This document shows, piece by piece, positions 23,640 through 36,970 of a stretch of 64,000 nt of DNA. The stretch covers positions 33,112,309 through 33,176,308 of the forward strand of contig CM046846.1 in NCBI GenBank assembly GCA_025618425.1, given 5' to 3'. This DNA is from Heliocidaris tuberculata. Its lineage: Eukaryota; Echinodermata; Echinoidea; Camarodonta; Echinometridae. The stretch's first letter is position 1. Each line of letters starts with the position of its first letter. The position numbers and the translations under genes were made by a program. The notes below the pieces were generated by a model, which was given only the letters and a program-made list of their open reading frames with translations, made no database searches and was not told the DNA's origin.

Positions 23640-26480
23640 GTATATTAATATGGTGCTATTAGAATGGCTTCTCGGAAAAGAGAAAGAAGTTATGAAGGAA
23701 GAAAATAAAGACAGAATACATGCCCTGATAAGTGTCAATATTGATGTCTAAGAATTTGAAAAATGACATGTCTGAGTGAATATCAGCCATCTCCAAAAGT
23801 TAAGGCCTGTTTCCATTGCCATTCAGACTAGTCCAGACTGAATACTACTATACCATACTGAAAAATAACAGCTCTGCAGATATGGTTTTCACAGAGATAT
23901 CCTTTATTCAACGTTAATAGGGGAGGGGCACAAAGCACAGGTACATGTGTGTTGCAATGAGAAATATATGAATCTATGAATGCAATATAATATTTCATAG
24001 CTCAAATGAATAAATGAGGGGTTGTGCATTGGGATGGATGACCCTTCAATGTCAATATCATCTACCTAGCAGTGAGAGTGGTCCCAGGGTAACCCTCCTC
24101 CCAAAGTGTCTGTTGGACTACAATTAGCGGTGACAGGTCATTTAATGAGGTGCAAGCAAGCTCTTCAGGGGGTGCCCGGTGAGTGGGCACCTGGGCTGTG
24201 GCGTTTACACGGTTGGTGTGGAGATTCGCACTGCGCACGCTGAGCGTCGCGCCAAGGGCTCTGGCGCCATGACAGCAAGAATGGCAGATAATCGTTTGCT
24301 AATCTTTTGTCCAGCTACCCTTGGATGTCTCTCAATAAAAGGTCCCTTCAGAGAAAATAATGAAGGGCATCACTTTTTAGGAACTTTAGCATTGTGTGTT
24401 GTTCTTAGATATCATGTGAGGGATCTCGAAAGCTGAATTATGAATTGTCCTTTTGTCATTCAGCATTAATTTCTTTATTTTTTCATTGTATTGTATTAGT
24501 AAAAGTTCATGTTTTTGCTTTCTTTGACATAACTTTTTCATTATATTTCCCATTAGGATTAAAGATATACAAAAGATAATCTGAAAGCATCTAAAGTTAT
24601 AATATCTGTATACCATAAAGCAAAAATTATAAAAGTGTCTTTTGTTGCAAGAATGATGCAGACCATTTTAATTTCCCCTTGTATTCATCATTCATAAAAG
24701 ATTGAAAAAGGTCTGCAGTCTGCACCATTCCTGGAGAAAAAAATATGTCAAGTCTTATTCCAATTACTCTTCCAATTTATCCTTTTTAAACATAATGTAA
24801 TTGAGCTAAAATCAACAGTCAGTGAGAATAAAACAAAAATACATAATTTTTTTTTACTGGGATAGGAATATTTCCCAATTTAAGACAAAACCATAGTCTG
24901 TTCCTTGTGCCATGTTAGACAGAGAAAACTCATACACAGCTTGCTATGTGGTTATATGCACAATGGCACAACATGTGAACTTGACAAATTTGGCAAACTT
25001 GGTGGGAAATGACCGCAGGTGTGCTGCAGACTACAGAGGGCAAGACCGTGATCATGAAAAATTAATTGCTAATAGAGCTCTACCAAGGAATAACAAACAG
25101 CTAGAGGCAAAATACAATGAATAACTACCATGTATGCCATTAATGTTCATCAAACTGGAACTTCCACTTGAAGGGATGTCAGTTATGATCTTTAGAATGT
25201 TTTCTGTATACCTCAGTCTGGGACAATTCTGTATTGCCAGCTAGGAACCAACCCTTCTGGATCTCAGGAAAAGATATTTATCATTGAAGATCAAGTGGTG
25301 ATATCTGAAATAGTCTGAAATGAGTAAACTACTACTATTTCTGACTTAGAATATTCAACTGAATATGACCCATAAGTCTAAGTGATGCCCTACAAACCTC
25401 TATGGTAAAGGGGACAGTCCAGTTCAGTAGCCATCATTTCAGAGGACACTGGTCAGTAACACCCCTACTGGCCAGAGGGTTGACCAGAAGGGATGCCCGC
25501 TGGCCTCATGATGGGATGCAGGCCAGCCGATCATGACCGGTCCATGACCGAGGATGATATGCAATTAACAAGGTCAGGGTCTCTGAAGGCACAACCATTC
25601 TCAAGTGAACTTACAGAACAAACTCAGGTAAAAAAAAGATATGAGTATCAAATCAAGGTGCTACACAATTAGTTATTTAAAATTAGTATCTTTCAGTATC
25701 TAAGTGTTTCATATTATTTGTATAACAATTAAGTATTTCTTTATACAATAGATTTTGAATCTAAACAATACAAACCATCTGTTCAATATAGCTCATTAAC
25801 AGCACTTGAAATTTAACTTGTTCCCCTACACTATAGGACTGCATATGGACATGGTTTAATTTTCAGTTTAATTCACATGCCCATCTGCCCATGCTCTCCT
25901 TGGGCAATTTGGCAAGTTCAGGTTTTCTGGACTTTGCTCCTGAGTAGGCCATTTTCATGCATGTACCCAAGTCAGTAATAATGAAGGGTCTGAACTATCT
26001 GGGCTTGTAGACTATGATTACATAGGTCTTTGTACAGTAGCTCTTCCAGACAAGAACCATGATTTCAAATTAAGTTAGGCTTGACTCAAGTCACCAACAG
26101 TTGTTGGTGTCACAAGGAGTCTTAGCTTGCTGACTAGCAAATAAGATATGAACTCACATCCTGGAAGACTACTAAACTGTTTTACCAAGTGTGCCACTGC
26201 ATTAAAAGACAAACGGTTTTCTTGCAATAACAGTCAAGTTCAATGCTCGCAGCGTAAATCAATATCTATCAAGCAATGCATAACAGAATTATACATAATA
26301 CAAGAGGGTGGCACACAGCATTATATATAAAGCAGAGATCTGCATTAGTCATATATTCCTGGGAATTAAATTTCAAAGAATTGAATGCATACTCATTCGA
26401 ATCCTATGCCTACACACATTGGACAAAAATTCTTCAGGTCTCTTTGTATATACGTGCATATATCCTTTATTGAAACTTTT
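23640..26480. other. Intronic; possible regulatory island
   Basis: No exon found. 24085-24300 is GC-rich (see separate entry). The frame at 24912-25124 has no recognisable family. Confidence 0.45.
24110..24300. promoter_or_regulatory. Possible intronic regulatory island
   Basis: A GC-rich, CpG-bearing stretch. It contains gtgacaggtcatttaatgag (nuclear-receptor-like half-site AGGTCA beside a TCATTTAATGA homeodomain-type palindrome) and a short hairpin ggtgcccggtgagtgggcacc (core ggtgccc / gggcacc). Assignment is speculative. Confidence 0.3.
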
Positions 26481-26488
26481 CTTTTAGT

Positions 26489-26705
26489 GTGAGAACACTA
26501 TGGACTGTTGGTGAAGGCTCTTGACTCTTGATCACACTAGAAATCTCAGGTTCGATCCTTGCTAAGTGCTTTCATCCTAGAACAAGGCTTTAGCCCAAAT
26601 TTGTCCCTCTCGACCCAAAAGTATGGGGTAACAATACTTGCAGGCAGTATTGATACTGATGTGGCTACCCTGGGTAAATACAACCAAATTATTATTAGTT
26701 ATTAT
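26489..26705 (+). mobile_element. tRNA-derived SINE, second family
   Basis: The tRNA-like head has a B box (ggttcgatcct at 26549-26559) and 'ctcttgactcttgatcac' upstream. The body includes 'acccaaaagtatggggtaac' and ends in an AT-rich tail. The A box is weak. Confidence 0.65.
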
Positions 26706-26975
26706 TTATTACATTTTTAAAATTCAAAAACATAATCATCACATCATCATCAAACTGTATATATAACAGTGGGCTGGGAGCCAGAGGGGTACTGGGGTAA
26801 TAATACTGGTCAGACCAGCAGGAATGGCAGGCAGTATTGATACTGATGTGGCTACCCTGGGTAAACACAACCAAATTATTATTACTTATTATCTATTAAA
26901 AATTTTTAAAATTCAAAAACATAATCATCACATCATCATCACAGTATATATCATACCATGGGCTGGGAGCCAGAT
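26640..26975. repeat. Direct duplication, ~185-bp period
   Basis: The block with gcagtattgatactgatgtg, a ctaccctgggtaaa segment and gggctgggagccaga occurs at about 26643-26785 and again at about 26829-26973. It duplicates the SINE tail plus flank. Confidence 0.85.
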
Positions 26976-27242
26976 GGTCATTAACTCATATACTTTTAGA
27001 TGTAGTTTGGACCTTTTTGCCCTAAGCAGATGCGTCTGATATCCTTAATAATGGCCAAAAGTATGAAAGCTAAATTCGTTTTTTGCATATGCAGCTCAGA
27101 GATATCATAACGATTTGCGATGGCATCTATTACTCCCATTTCCCTAATGCACATGTTGGCACAGGAAATTGTTGGCTAGGTTCTTCAACTGGAGGGAAAT
27201 ATAAATAAGGTAAATGAAATAGGTATGGTGGTGTAAAAAGAC

Positions 27243-27427
27243 AAATCAGGGTGACAAAGAGATGGACAGAGGGAGAGCTAGAGGGGGATATGAAAAGAGA
27301 GATAGAGAGAGGACACACACACACACACAGACAAAGTGTAATAGACACAGAAACAGAGAGAGAGAGAGAGAGGGGATAGAGAGTGAAAGAGACAGGGAGA
27401 GAGTGAGAAACAGGGAGAGAGTGAGAA

Positions 27428-27470
<43 letters not shown>

Positions 27471-27472
27471 AC
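27243..27472. repeat. (GA)n tract with short (CA)n
   Basis: Interrupted GA tract with a (CA)n at 27313-27328 and a pure (GA)n block at 27430-27470. Confidence 0.92.
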
Positions 27473-27653
27473 TATTGTAGAAATACAAAGTGAACTTGAT
27501 ACCAGAAAACTGTCCACAGGAAGTACTGAAGTCTTGGAGGATTTGCACAATATATCTTCTGATGTTCTGTTGGGAGTCACAAGGACATTGACTCAGTGTT
27601 ACATGATATGAATTAATACCCTTCTGGCTCTCAACAGATGATGTAGTAGACCA

Positions 27654-27801
27654 GGGCCCCATTTCATAAAACTTTTTATCAGTAACAACTGCCACATTTC
27701 TATAACAAATTTGGTATCAGCCAATCAGATGCAAGGATTTCAGTAGCTTATAACAGTTATTGCAACTTGTTATTGATAACAAGTTTTATGAAACGGGGCC
27801 C
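27654..27801. mobile_element. GGGCCC-ended MITE, well preserved
   Basis: Ends gggccccatttcataaaact and agttttatgaaacggggccc. The core gccaatcagatgcaaggatt is shared (in the opposite orientation) with 12651 and 42674. Confidence 0.88.
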
Positions 27802-27847
27802 TGCTGGTTATGCAACTATTAGTATGGCTCTATAGTTGCATAACTAT

Positions 27848-27930
27848 ATATCGTCTATTTGGAGCCAGAAGGGCGTTTACTCTGTACAAATGATGGGACT
27901 TAACTCCCTTCTGGCTCCAAACAGACAATG
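27848..27930. mobile_element. Palindromic short element
   Basis: The left arm tttggagccagaagggcgtt and the right arm ttaactcccttctggctcca are inverted. Same family as 10103 and 55945. Confidence 0.78.
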
Positions 27931-30900
27931 TAGTCTGCTGAGAACCAGAATAACTCATTACTTTTACACAGAGCTAAAGACTTTCTGACTCTAAACTGAG
28001 GAAAGTTTGGCAGACTGTCTCATATAACCCATAAAAATGGCTAATCCACCAACTGTAAGAAATGATAACTAATATCTGACCCCAGTGAACTTAATTTCAC
28101 ACCTTTTTATTTCAATTACATTTAATGGCTAATGGTATTGCTTTAATGATGCTAGTCAACCAATAAGGTGTAACGTCACCACTTGTGTGTTTTACTGTAA
28201 GAAAATAAATACTAAATGAAGTTGAATTGTGGTTAACTGATTAATCCCATGGGTGTTACCATTTGGCTGATGACCACCTACATCATGACTTCTCTAGTTC
28301 TCTTCTAATTGGTGACACATGTACAAACGTAAATTGCAATGGGTGGGACCCCCACAGAAAAGCTAGTCACAGTCTGTACAAGATGAAAAGTGTGACATTA
28401 AAAATCAGGATGGTTTTCAAGTAAATTTATGTATTCTAAATGTCACATATAGAAATTTCAAATGCAACAACAGCATGGTCAGTTTTGTTGTTGTTCTTTT
28501 TGGATAGTTCACAACTTGTAAAAATTTTAAGGCATTTACTTGAGTGAACATGGTCTATTTATCCACTCTCTTCTCTCTTTCTTTCTTTCTCTCTCTCTCT
28601 CTTATTTTTTTTTTTTTTTACTTCATTCTTTACTAAAATATATCTTCTATAACATCAACCACTTTTCAAACAACTCACAAAATCTACTATTTTTAGGAGC
28701 TTCCAAACAATTTTACAGACAAGTTTCTAAAAACTTCTATTCATGACAAACTTGTCAATCATACTCTTCCAAACTCATACAAAGAGGGGAGGAGACATAC
28801 AGAGTGTAACATTGGTTTCACAAGTAAGTGTTAATTCCTTTCTCTTTTAGTCCTTTCATAGGATCTTCGGTAAGTTCATTAACCTGTCCTTATTCAATCA
28901 GTCTAAAATAAGTTAGTAAACAGCATTATTTGCCCCTTTGTCCCCAAGATTAGAGTTGCCAAACATCTCAATATTCATTAACTTTGAATAATGCAACATT
29001 GACCACCTCTGTCAGAATGGACTTCCTAGGTGAGTCACTGTCACTGATTTGAGAACATGTCTTCTGCTGAAAGCCAGAAAGGCGTTAACTTGTATTTTTT
29101 ACACAAATTAGAATAAAGCGAGCCAGTTCTCTTTATAAGCAAAACAAGGCTGGTATGAAAAAGATTTCTACAACAATGAAATTCCTTACAGGTTTAATGT
29201 CTGAAAAGAACTAGTATGATGAACTGTCTGAAATATCTGGAAAGCTTTAGCATCTATAGAGTTAGACCTATAGGTCGATATTCTACTAAAATTTATACCT
29301 GGTGCTGGGTTTAAGCTTGATTTAAAGACAAATGTCATGAAGGAAGTCTAAATTTTCCCTTTGTATTTGACTGCAATCCTTGGGTCAGGTTTGAGTGTAG
29401 TAGTAGAATATGGGCCATAGAGTTAGGCAAATCAAGGAGATCATGATTCAGCATAATAGACATATTCACCAATCAGAAAGGTGGATATCATCCAGTGGTT
29501 GATAGGGGGCTCAGCTCGTCACTGGGCTATCCTAAACGAACCAATTAATTATCTCTCTGGGTATGTCAAGGTATTTATACACCACAACTACACACCCAAA
29601 TGGCCTCACCTCATAAACCAAAAACAATCCTAGCAAACCTCACTTCCTGGACATTAATAAGCCATCATCCGAGTGACCATCCCACTAATTAAGACAGTTT
29701 TATAATGAGTGGTCAGATCGTTCCTTGACAGTAATTGGTTGTGTGTTTTGTTGCTATTTCATCATATAAAAAAACCTTGAGCAATGGATATTGGTGATTG
29801 ACAGTGAAGTGGTATTTTAACTTGAAAGAAAAGGTTGACATTGAAAAGAGCGAAGGGGGTTGAATAATTAAAAGATAGATACATCAGGCAGGGATTGACA
29901 TTGAAAGGGGTCCAGTACATACAGGCCTGCAAATCGCACCTCCAGACCCCAATGATTTACAATTTCATACAGGGGACCCATGCATGCACAGAGATCTTTT
30001 CTATTCAAGTAGATAGAAATGTAACTCCAGGGAGAGCGGAAGAATCCTTCACTTTTATATTTCAAACAGTAAGCAGGATGTGATGGTGATGATAGTGATG
30101 ATGATGATGATGATGACTGCGATGACAACACTCAAGACGAAACACACACCAATTCTCAGAACCAATCACAGCAAGCCAGGATTAAGCCATAACCTGTCAG
30201 GTCATCACATAACAAATGACTAGGAAAATGGCCCATTTGGAAAAAGCCCATGATTATTTGTTTGTATTGTGGCAATTCTGGTGTACCCAACGATCCTATT
30301 CCCCACCATCTCATCTTTCAAGTCGACAATAAACAGTAAATTAGCTCAACACAAAGACTACAACTCCACTCTAAGGGGTGCATCAAAATAAACAGTCACT
30401 CCAAGAGCTGTCATAGAGCAGAAGGTGAAAAATGACAAATTTTCTTAGAATTTTGTTTCATTGCTAAGTAAAAGGAATAGAGACAAGGTATAGTCTGGGT
30501 TTTCCTAAGTCAACTCCAAACAAACAATCTGTGCAAAAGATGTCAACTTTAGCAGACTCTGTGATGCCATCTCTTGTCATAAAACAAGGGGGCATAACAA
30601 CAAACTAACACCAACCGGTTTAACATCTTATGAAAAAGGTTTATCTTATAAAATGTACCAGTAGTTTAACAACCGGAAAGTACTGACACAGCTAGAGGAC
30701 TCAAAGGTTATCTACCCCCTCAGATATGTTTAAAGAAAAAGACAACAGATTTGTTCTACTTTTCACTATAATTCAAGTCTAACTATATTACTTCCTGCAG
30801 TTGCATCTATTGTAAACACAATTAAAATCATAAATAAATTATATAAATGAAAAGGTGCATTTAAAATTGGCAAGATAAATTGTACAATTTTCTTTCAGAA

Positions 30901-31605
30901 TGCCTATACATACCTTGAGATGGAAATTAAAGATAGAATAAAGGCATTCACAATGAGTGTTTGGATGCTTCATAACTTATACTGAGAAAAGTGATTTAGG
31001 GCAGTATTTTAAAAAGGTAATAATACACTTTTCTCTATATGACATGCTCTCCCTAATTACAAGGACTAGAAATCTAAACCAATATCAATACCTTAATTAT
31101 ACTATTTTATTAATTCTTAATAACAATTCAATTCAATTCAATTCAATGAAAATTAAAATCAAGTACCAGAAGAATTTTATTAATTCAAATTTTATTAATT
31201 CCAGGCATATAACAAAGCACAAGACCTCATACAATTATTCCAATAAAAGAGCAAAGACCTCATACAATATCCACATTCAACCAAAGTCAATACATTCTAC
31301 TATTTTAGTAATTCTTATTAATCTTTTTTTTAAAAGCAAAGTGAGTATCAATCAATCAATCAGAAAGCTTATCTTTGATTCTAGCAAGCCAAGAAGCAAA
31401 ATCTAGTACAATCTCCAAGTTCAAGAATCTCTCCTTATATGTTGTTTCTGTTGACTTTTTGACCCTATTTGAAGCAAGGCATATTCACAGGTGGCAACCA
31501 TCTCAATACATTTGTGCAAATTTCTCACCTGTATACCAGATGAACTCCATTAGAACACAAATCACTCTCTCAATCCCTCAAACCTCTTTTATTTGGTAAC
31601 CATCT
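27931..31605. other. Intronic, nothing firmly recognised
   Basis: Contains a half copy of the palindromic element near 29060-29125, a pyrimidine/T tract at 28560-28622, a GAT run at 30095-30120 and (AATTC)n at 31126-31147. No supported gene. Confidence 0.45.
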
Positions 31606-33425
31606 TAAAGGGGACCCGGTGTTTATTGTAACAATTTATGATACAACAGTTCCATTTCGTCCTTGAAATCTTTATCATTATCACAAGCAACCGCAATATG
31701 GATTAGAAAGAAAACTAAAAAAGTTTTAAGTGCATATAACGTTACTTATCCAGCAATAATGATGAGTACTATAATCAGACAAGTATAACAGAACCTTGAT
31801 AATAATAATATATTCATAATACTATTATTCACGTACAGAGCACCTTCCAATCAGTAAACAAAGCAACGGGTCAGTTTACTAACACTTTTCTCCTATAAGT
31901 TGCAACAACTATCCTCCTCTTCAGTATATAAATTTTCAAGTTCATTATGTTTTCATATTTCACAAAAGATATTACAAACACGATTTCACAACGAATTACA
32001 AGATGGGGTGAAATACCGCATTCATTATGGGGGGGGGGGGGGATGGGAATCTACGTTCTTTCCATTAACTACTGATGAACTGATAACAATCATGCAATAT
32101 TGCTACAAACTTGGCTGTATGCACTCCTAACATATTCTGTGTATAACCAATAGCAATTTTTATAGTTTTATCAAACAAAAACACTTGTACCACAATCTTA
32201 TCAATTTTCCACAAAAAAAAAAAATAAATAAATATATAAATAAAGGTTCCAGTAATTGGTTATGATTGATTTTGAATATTTGATCTCTTGAATGCATGGC
32301 AATTCATATATTTGTTTTCATTGTACACAAAAATAAGCATAAGTTCCTAACATGTAATAATAAAAACAAGCTGTAACCATTTGATATATTCTGTTTTTTG
32401 AAAAATTGAATTAAGGGAGTTTGCTTTATTGCCCGGGGCTAGCTAGATAGATGTGAAAAACCACCAGGAAATATGGGGAGATATTCTAGAAAAAGATTTT
32501 TGAAAAGATGGGCTGTGTCTTTAAGATGTTGGCCGATAGTAGGACTTGAACCCTAGCAACCTCTGGCTGACCTCATAAATTTGCACCCACCTGAAAGTCA
32601 TAAAAAACACTGCCAAAAATCAAAATTGTATTTTCATAGCTGATCAAAGAAGAAAATGTCTGGGTTTGATAAGTCAAACAAATCTCAAGATTTGGGGCTT
32701 AATTCACTTGGATCATTTATCCCTGTAGTCTCCGACCATATTTCAGGATAGAGATTGAAATTAGATATATCAAAGTTTTAGCAGTTTGCCTCTCTACTCA
32801 GTGAAAGTGTAGAGTTTATATCACTATCATTTCCTCTATGTTTTTTGTTTGTTTGTTTGTTTGTTTTGAGAGAGAGAGAGAGAGAGAGAGAGAAAATCTT
32901 CAGTTGACCTCATTTTACCCTTCTCTATCATAACCAAGAAATACGACCCCAAAATGCAACATCCTCTGATATGAAAGAGAGAATTTCAATACCAATTGGT
33001 GATTAAATAATGTGTTTCTCTCACAAGAAATATTTCAATAATGTAATTTTTTTTTTTTTTTGGGGGGGGGGATTGCTGTTTAATTGATAAGCCTTAAATG
33101 CCAATATGCCCTTGAATAAAATATCAAATTACTTTTGCCTGTTGTGGTGACAGGGTCAATACATAAACTGTGTAGGCCTATATTTCACCAGGTGAAAATT
33201 TTCAAATAAAATGCAACAAGTGCAAAAATTTATTCTTTATTGTATATAGAAAGCAACCTTTCAAAAATTTCACCACTTTCGAAATAGCATTTAAAAATTG
33301 CATCATATTTCATCTGAAATTCAAAAGCAAGTTAACCGTCAAACTCCTGTCCTCTAAATAACTGGGATTGCTTTCAAAGGTACCAAATAAATCTTTTCTT
33401 TGTGTTGAGGTATACTGAGACAGAG
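31606..33425. other. Intronic, nothing firmly recognised
   Basis: Holds a G run at about 32030-32042, (TTTG)n plus (GA)n at 32840-32895, and a T/G run near 33046-33071. A B-box-like sequence on the minus strand near 32545-32560 (gggttcaagtcc) may be a SINE relic, too short to call. Confidence 0.45.
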
Positions 33426-33431
33426 TCAATA

Positions 33432-33901
33432 GTCAGGTTCACATGAAGGGAGCTAAACTTTAAGTTTCGTTTGTAGTTTAAAAACTTTAAGTAACTTGTA
33501 GTTATCTTGTAGTTTCAGACCATACGAACGGACTCGTAGTTTCGAAAATTTAAGTTTACTTGTAGTTCTAGAACCACAAGCAGCGGGGGTCCTCGGTCGC
33601 AGTTTCGGACCATGTGGACAGAATAAACTTTAAGTTTTGCAAGCTCGTACTTAACAATGACCTCTGTTCATGTTAAACATCTGGGTCATACCCTTCAACA
33701 CAGGATCTGTATGTGTAATGTACACACAATCAGTATCTACTTCCGGTGTTAACAACGACGATTGCTCAGCTTGTAATTTCAGAACAATGAACATCATTGT
33801 TTCGGGCCCGTGTGAACCCTTGTTGTGGTTAGTGAGTTATTGTTTCGTTAACTTAAAGTTTCGCTAACTTACAAGTTTAGTTCCCTTCGTGTGAACCTGA
33901 C
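33432..33901. mobile_element. 470-bp MITE with long TIRs and TA flanks
   Basis: The 29-bp inverted ends differ at two positions: the left begins gtcaggttcacatgaaggga, and the right read inversely begins gtcaggttcacacgaaggga. TA lies outside each end (33430-33431, 33902-33903), the Tc1/mariner-type duplication. Repeated 'cttgtagtt' and 'actttaagt' segments lie inside. No transposase. Confidence 0.87.
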
Positions 33902-33903
33902 TA

Positions 33904-36640
33904 ATATCAGGCTATAAAGACTAGAAGTCAAAATAAAATGAATCATCCTTTGATGTGTAGATGATACAGAGGGGTATTCTACAATCACACCCTCCCTTTT
34001 TGCAGAAAAGAGCAACCACACTAACTCAATTTCTAAAGTAACCCTGCGTAGAGCTACAAAACTCAATTTACTCCATTTCATTTGACTTCTATTACAATTA
34101 CTTCTTTATAGGATAAATTTCCAGAAGATTCATAGATAAATTCATGTAAACCAAGAATGCATTTTGAATGTAAACATAAACAAATAAATAGACATGAATA
34201 AATAAACATGAAAGACTATGAATTATGAATGATTACAAGTTAAAAAAAAAAAGAAAGTGGATTGTAAGTTAAGATAAACAAATAACCCACAAAACAAAGG
34301 AGTTAGCACAGGGCTAAACCTACAAATTAAACTTTAATAACCTTCACAATGAAATGAAACCAAGAATTAGAAATTAAAAACAAAGTGCCAAAATTATAGA
34401 TGAAAAAAAAAAAATCTTTGGAAACCACTAGTCTTACCTATCTTCTAGAGACAATATTTTCTTAACATAACTTGACCTAGTATACTCTGAGAAACTGAAG
34501 AATAGAAAAGAAATTTATTTTGAAGACTAATGGGGGTAAGCATTGGACATAGATTATTTTGCATGTCAAACATTGCCATTAGTGGGAGATGAATTGAATT
34601 ACTGCATGTAGGTTAAAGGTTGGGGCTTTGCTAAAACAGTAGCAAAGAGAGGAAATGTGGATATTGTCTTTCGGCTTCCCTTAAACATTGTTACGTGTTT
34701 TTATTGAAGAGGACCATTAACCGACATTCAAAACAATGTGAGAAAATGAGTGTAAGAATGAAAGAAGGGAAGGTGAAGAGAGAAGAGGATAGGAAGAGAA
34801 TGGGAATAATAATACTACTCATACAATATAAATGAAAAAACAGATGGAGACAAAGAAGAAGTCAACAGGTAACGCTGCATATTGTCAGCTCGGTCTAAAA
34901 AGGGAATAACACTGTGGTGTGGTGTGAAAATGGTTTTTGATGTAGTCATCTTTCAAGTTTTAGCTGTATGAAATACTTTATTTAGCATATATTGACTTTT
35001 TATGGAAGATAATGATTTAATAAAACTTTCACACTGAAAGGGTCATAAAAGAATGTCAGTTTACTCAAATAACAAAGATATTGCAGTAAATGAAAGAAGA
35101 GTCCTTCAAACATCTTGACATACAAGACCAATGATTAATGATCCAGATAATTAAGATTTTGTATGACACTCTTAAATGAGAATAATAAACCACAATGAAG
35201 TAATTATCAAGAGAAGACAATCAAACAAGACACAATAGATGCTATCATATTTTGTAAAAGTAAATTAAGGTGAACACATTTCCCTTGTTTGAATGTGTTT
35301 ATTTCCTCATCTCTAAGCAACCCATCTCATCAGCATTCCACCGGCCAACACAATGACGATGACGTAAACAAAAGACGATGTGAGAATTTTTGACAGTTTA
35401 CAGAAGAGCAAAGAACACATCTCGGTGTGGTGTTTCCCAGACTAAGTACATGATGTCTTTTGTCTGGATATCAGTAGGGTGTGATGCAAGCAAGGCGCCA
35501 CACTAGACTATCACACCTACTTGCTAAACACTCTTAAGAGACCCACGGTCTTGAGAGCTGAGCGGATTCCTTTTATCAATAAGCTGTCTTGTCGGTCTTT
35601 AACCTTAATTAAAGGTGTTTGGTCTCCAAAATTAGTCTTGAAAGACTCATAGCAGTGCATTTGCATGATTAGGAATTGAACTGATATTTAATCAGCATAA
35701 TGAAGACTGAGTCAATAATACTAATGCTTAAAGTCATTGGAAATGGATCAATCTCCAACAGGTAAGTGTGGCCACCATCCTGTTACCATAACAATATGTC
35801 TGCTACAAACCCTGAAGCTGAACAAAACCTGAAGTTCTAAAGGGATTCATTATTACAACCAGCATATTTCAAAACTTTACAATTGAGGGGGGAAATAAAT
35901 ATAATGTCCACATAATTTCAAGTTATTCAAATTATTATTATTAAGAAACAATAACACATTCACTGTTTTGTATAAGATTCTACTATCTGGACAAAGTTCT
36001 TCCATGAGCCAACTAATTATTCAGCATCTCCTTTTTTCACTGCTGTGAAGAAAAAAAATCAATGTTTTTCACCCAAAAGAAAAGTCTTTAAATAGGCACC
36101 TAAATTCTTGAAACTTGGCTTTCTTTGCTGGAAAGCACTTTCACAAACTCTGTTTTAACAGTACATAGACAGCAGTTTTTACAAAACAAAATAAAAAGCA
36201 TCTAACAAAGATAGAATCTGACAAAAGGATATAAACAGCATTGAATAAACCCTTTTAATGTGCATTCAATCTCTTGAAAAATACATACGGCACATAGAGA
36301 GACAAATTATTCTTTCGTTATCGAGGTGAGGGGGCAGGGTGATCAAAGGAGATCAAACGCCCCGGACCTAGATGCCGCTCATCTCTTGCGCAGACCAAAG
36401 CGCTCCTATTTGCACTGATGGTTCCATATTGAGTCATCAGCAAACAAAACAACAAAAAGAACTCATGTTTACTGGGAGAGACCAAAGACATCATCTGCTA
36501 GCGTGTCCTCTTTTCTCTCCGATATTTGAGGACCTTCTCTTGCCCCTCTTGAGATCCTCACCCAAATCCTTTGTCAAAACTCTTTAGACACTCCACAATG
36601 TTGACCATGCTAATTTGGCGGGCCCTTCTAAGGCTCAATT
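33904..36640. other. Intronic, nothing recognised
   Basis: AT-rich. Stretches near 35330-35620 and 36300-36560 are somewhat GC-richer, without exon features. Confidence 0.45.
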
Positions 36641-36822
36641 ATCAAGCTAAGATTTCTGTATCTATTTCAAGAGGACAACAGAGATGGAATATATTTTTAG
36701 GTAGACCTGGAGATTCAGGCTGGAGATTCAGGCTGGAGATTCAGGCTGGAGATTCAAGCTAAGATTTCTGTATCTATTTCAAGAGGACAACAGAGATGGA
36801 ATATATTTTTAGGTAGACCTGG
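36641..36822. repeat. Direct duplication of ~70 bp around a 14-bp minisatellite
   Basis: The segment with caagctaagatttctgtatc and tttttaggtagacctgg occurs at 36641-36711 and again at 36752-36822. Between them are about four units of ggagattcaggct. The first copy is uninterrupted and the second is broken by the MITE at 36823. Confidence 0.92.
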
Positions 36823-36965
36823 GCCCCATCTTACGAAGAGTTACGATTGATTTGAATTATCTCAACTTGAAATTAATCGCAACTCCTATCTCTTAAGTAC
36901 ACAGCTGCAATTAATTTTAAGTTGCAATCGATTCGAATCAATCGCAACTCTTTATAAGACGGGGC
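36823..36965. mobile_element. 143-bp MITE with CCTGG target duplication
   Basis: Inverted ends gccccatcttacgaagagtt and aactctttataagacggggc. It is flanked by CCTGG at 36818-36822 and 36966-36970. The upstream duplicate at 36706-36720 shows the empty site, gtagacctggagattcagg. The interior consists of inverted 'aatcgcaactc'-like segments. Confidence 0.95.
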
Positions 36966-36970
36966 CCTGG

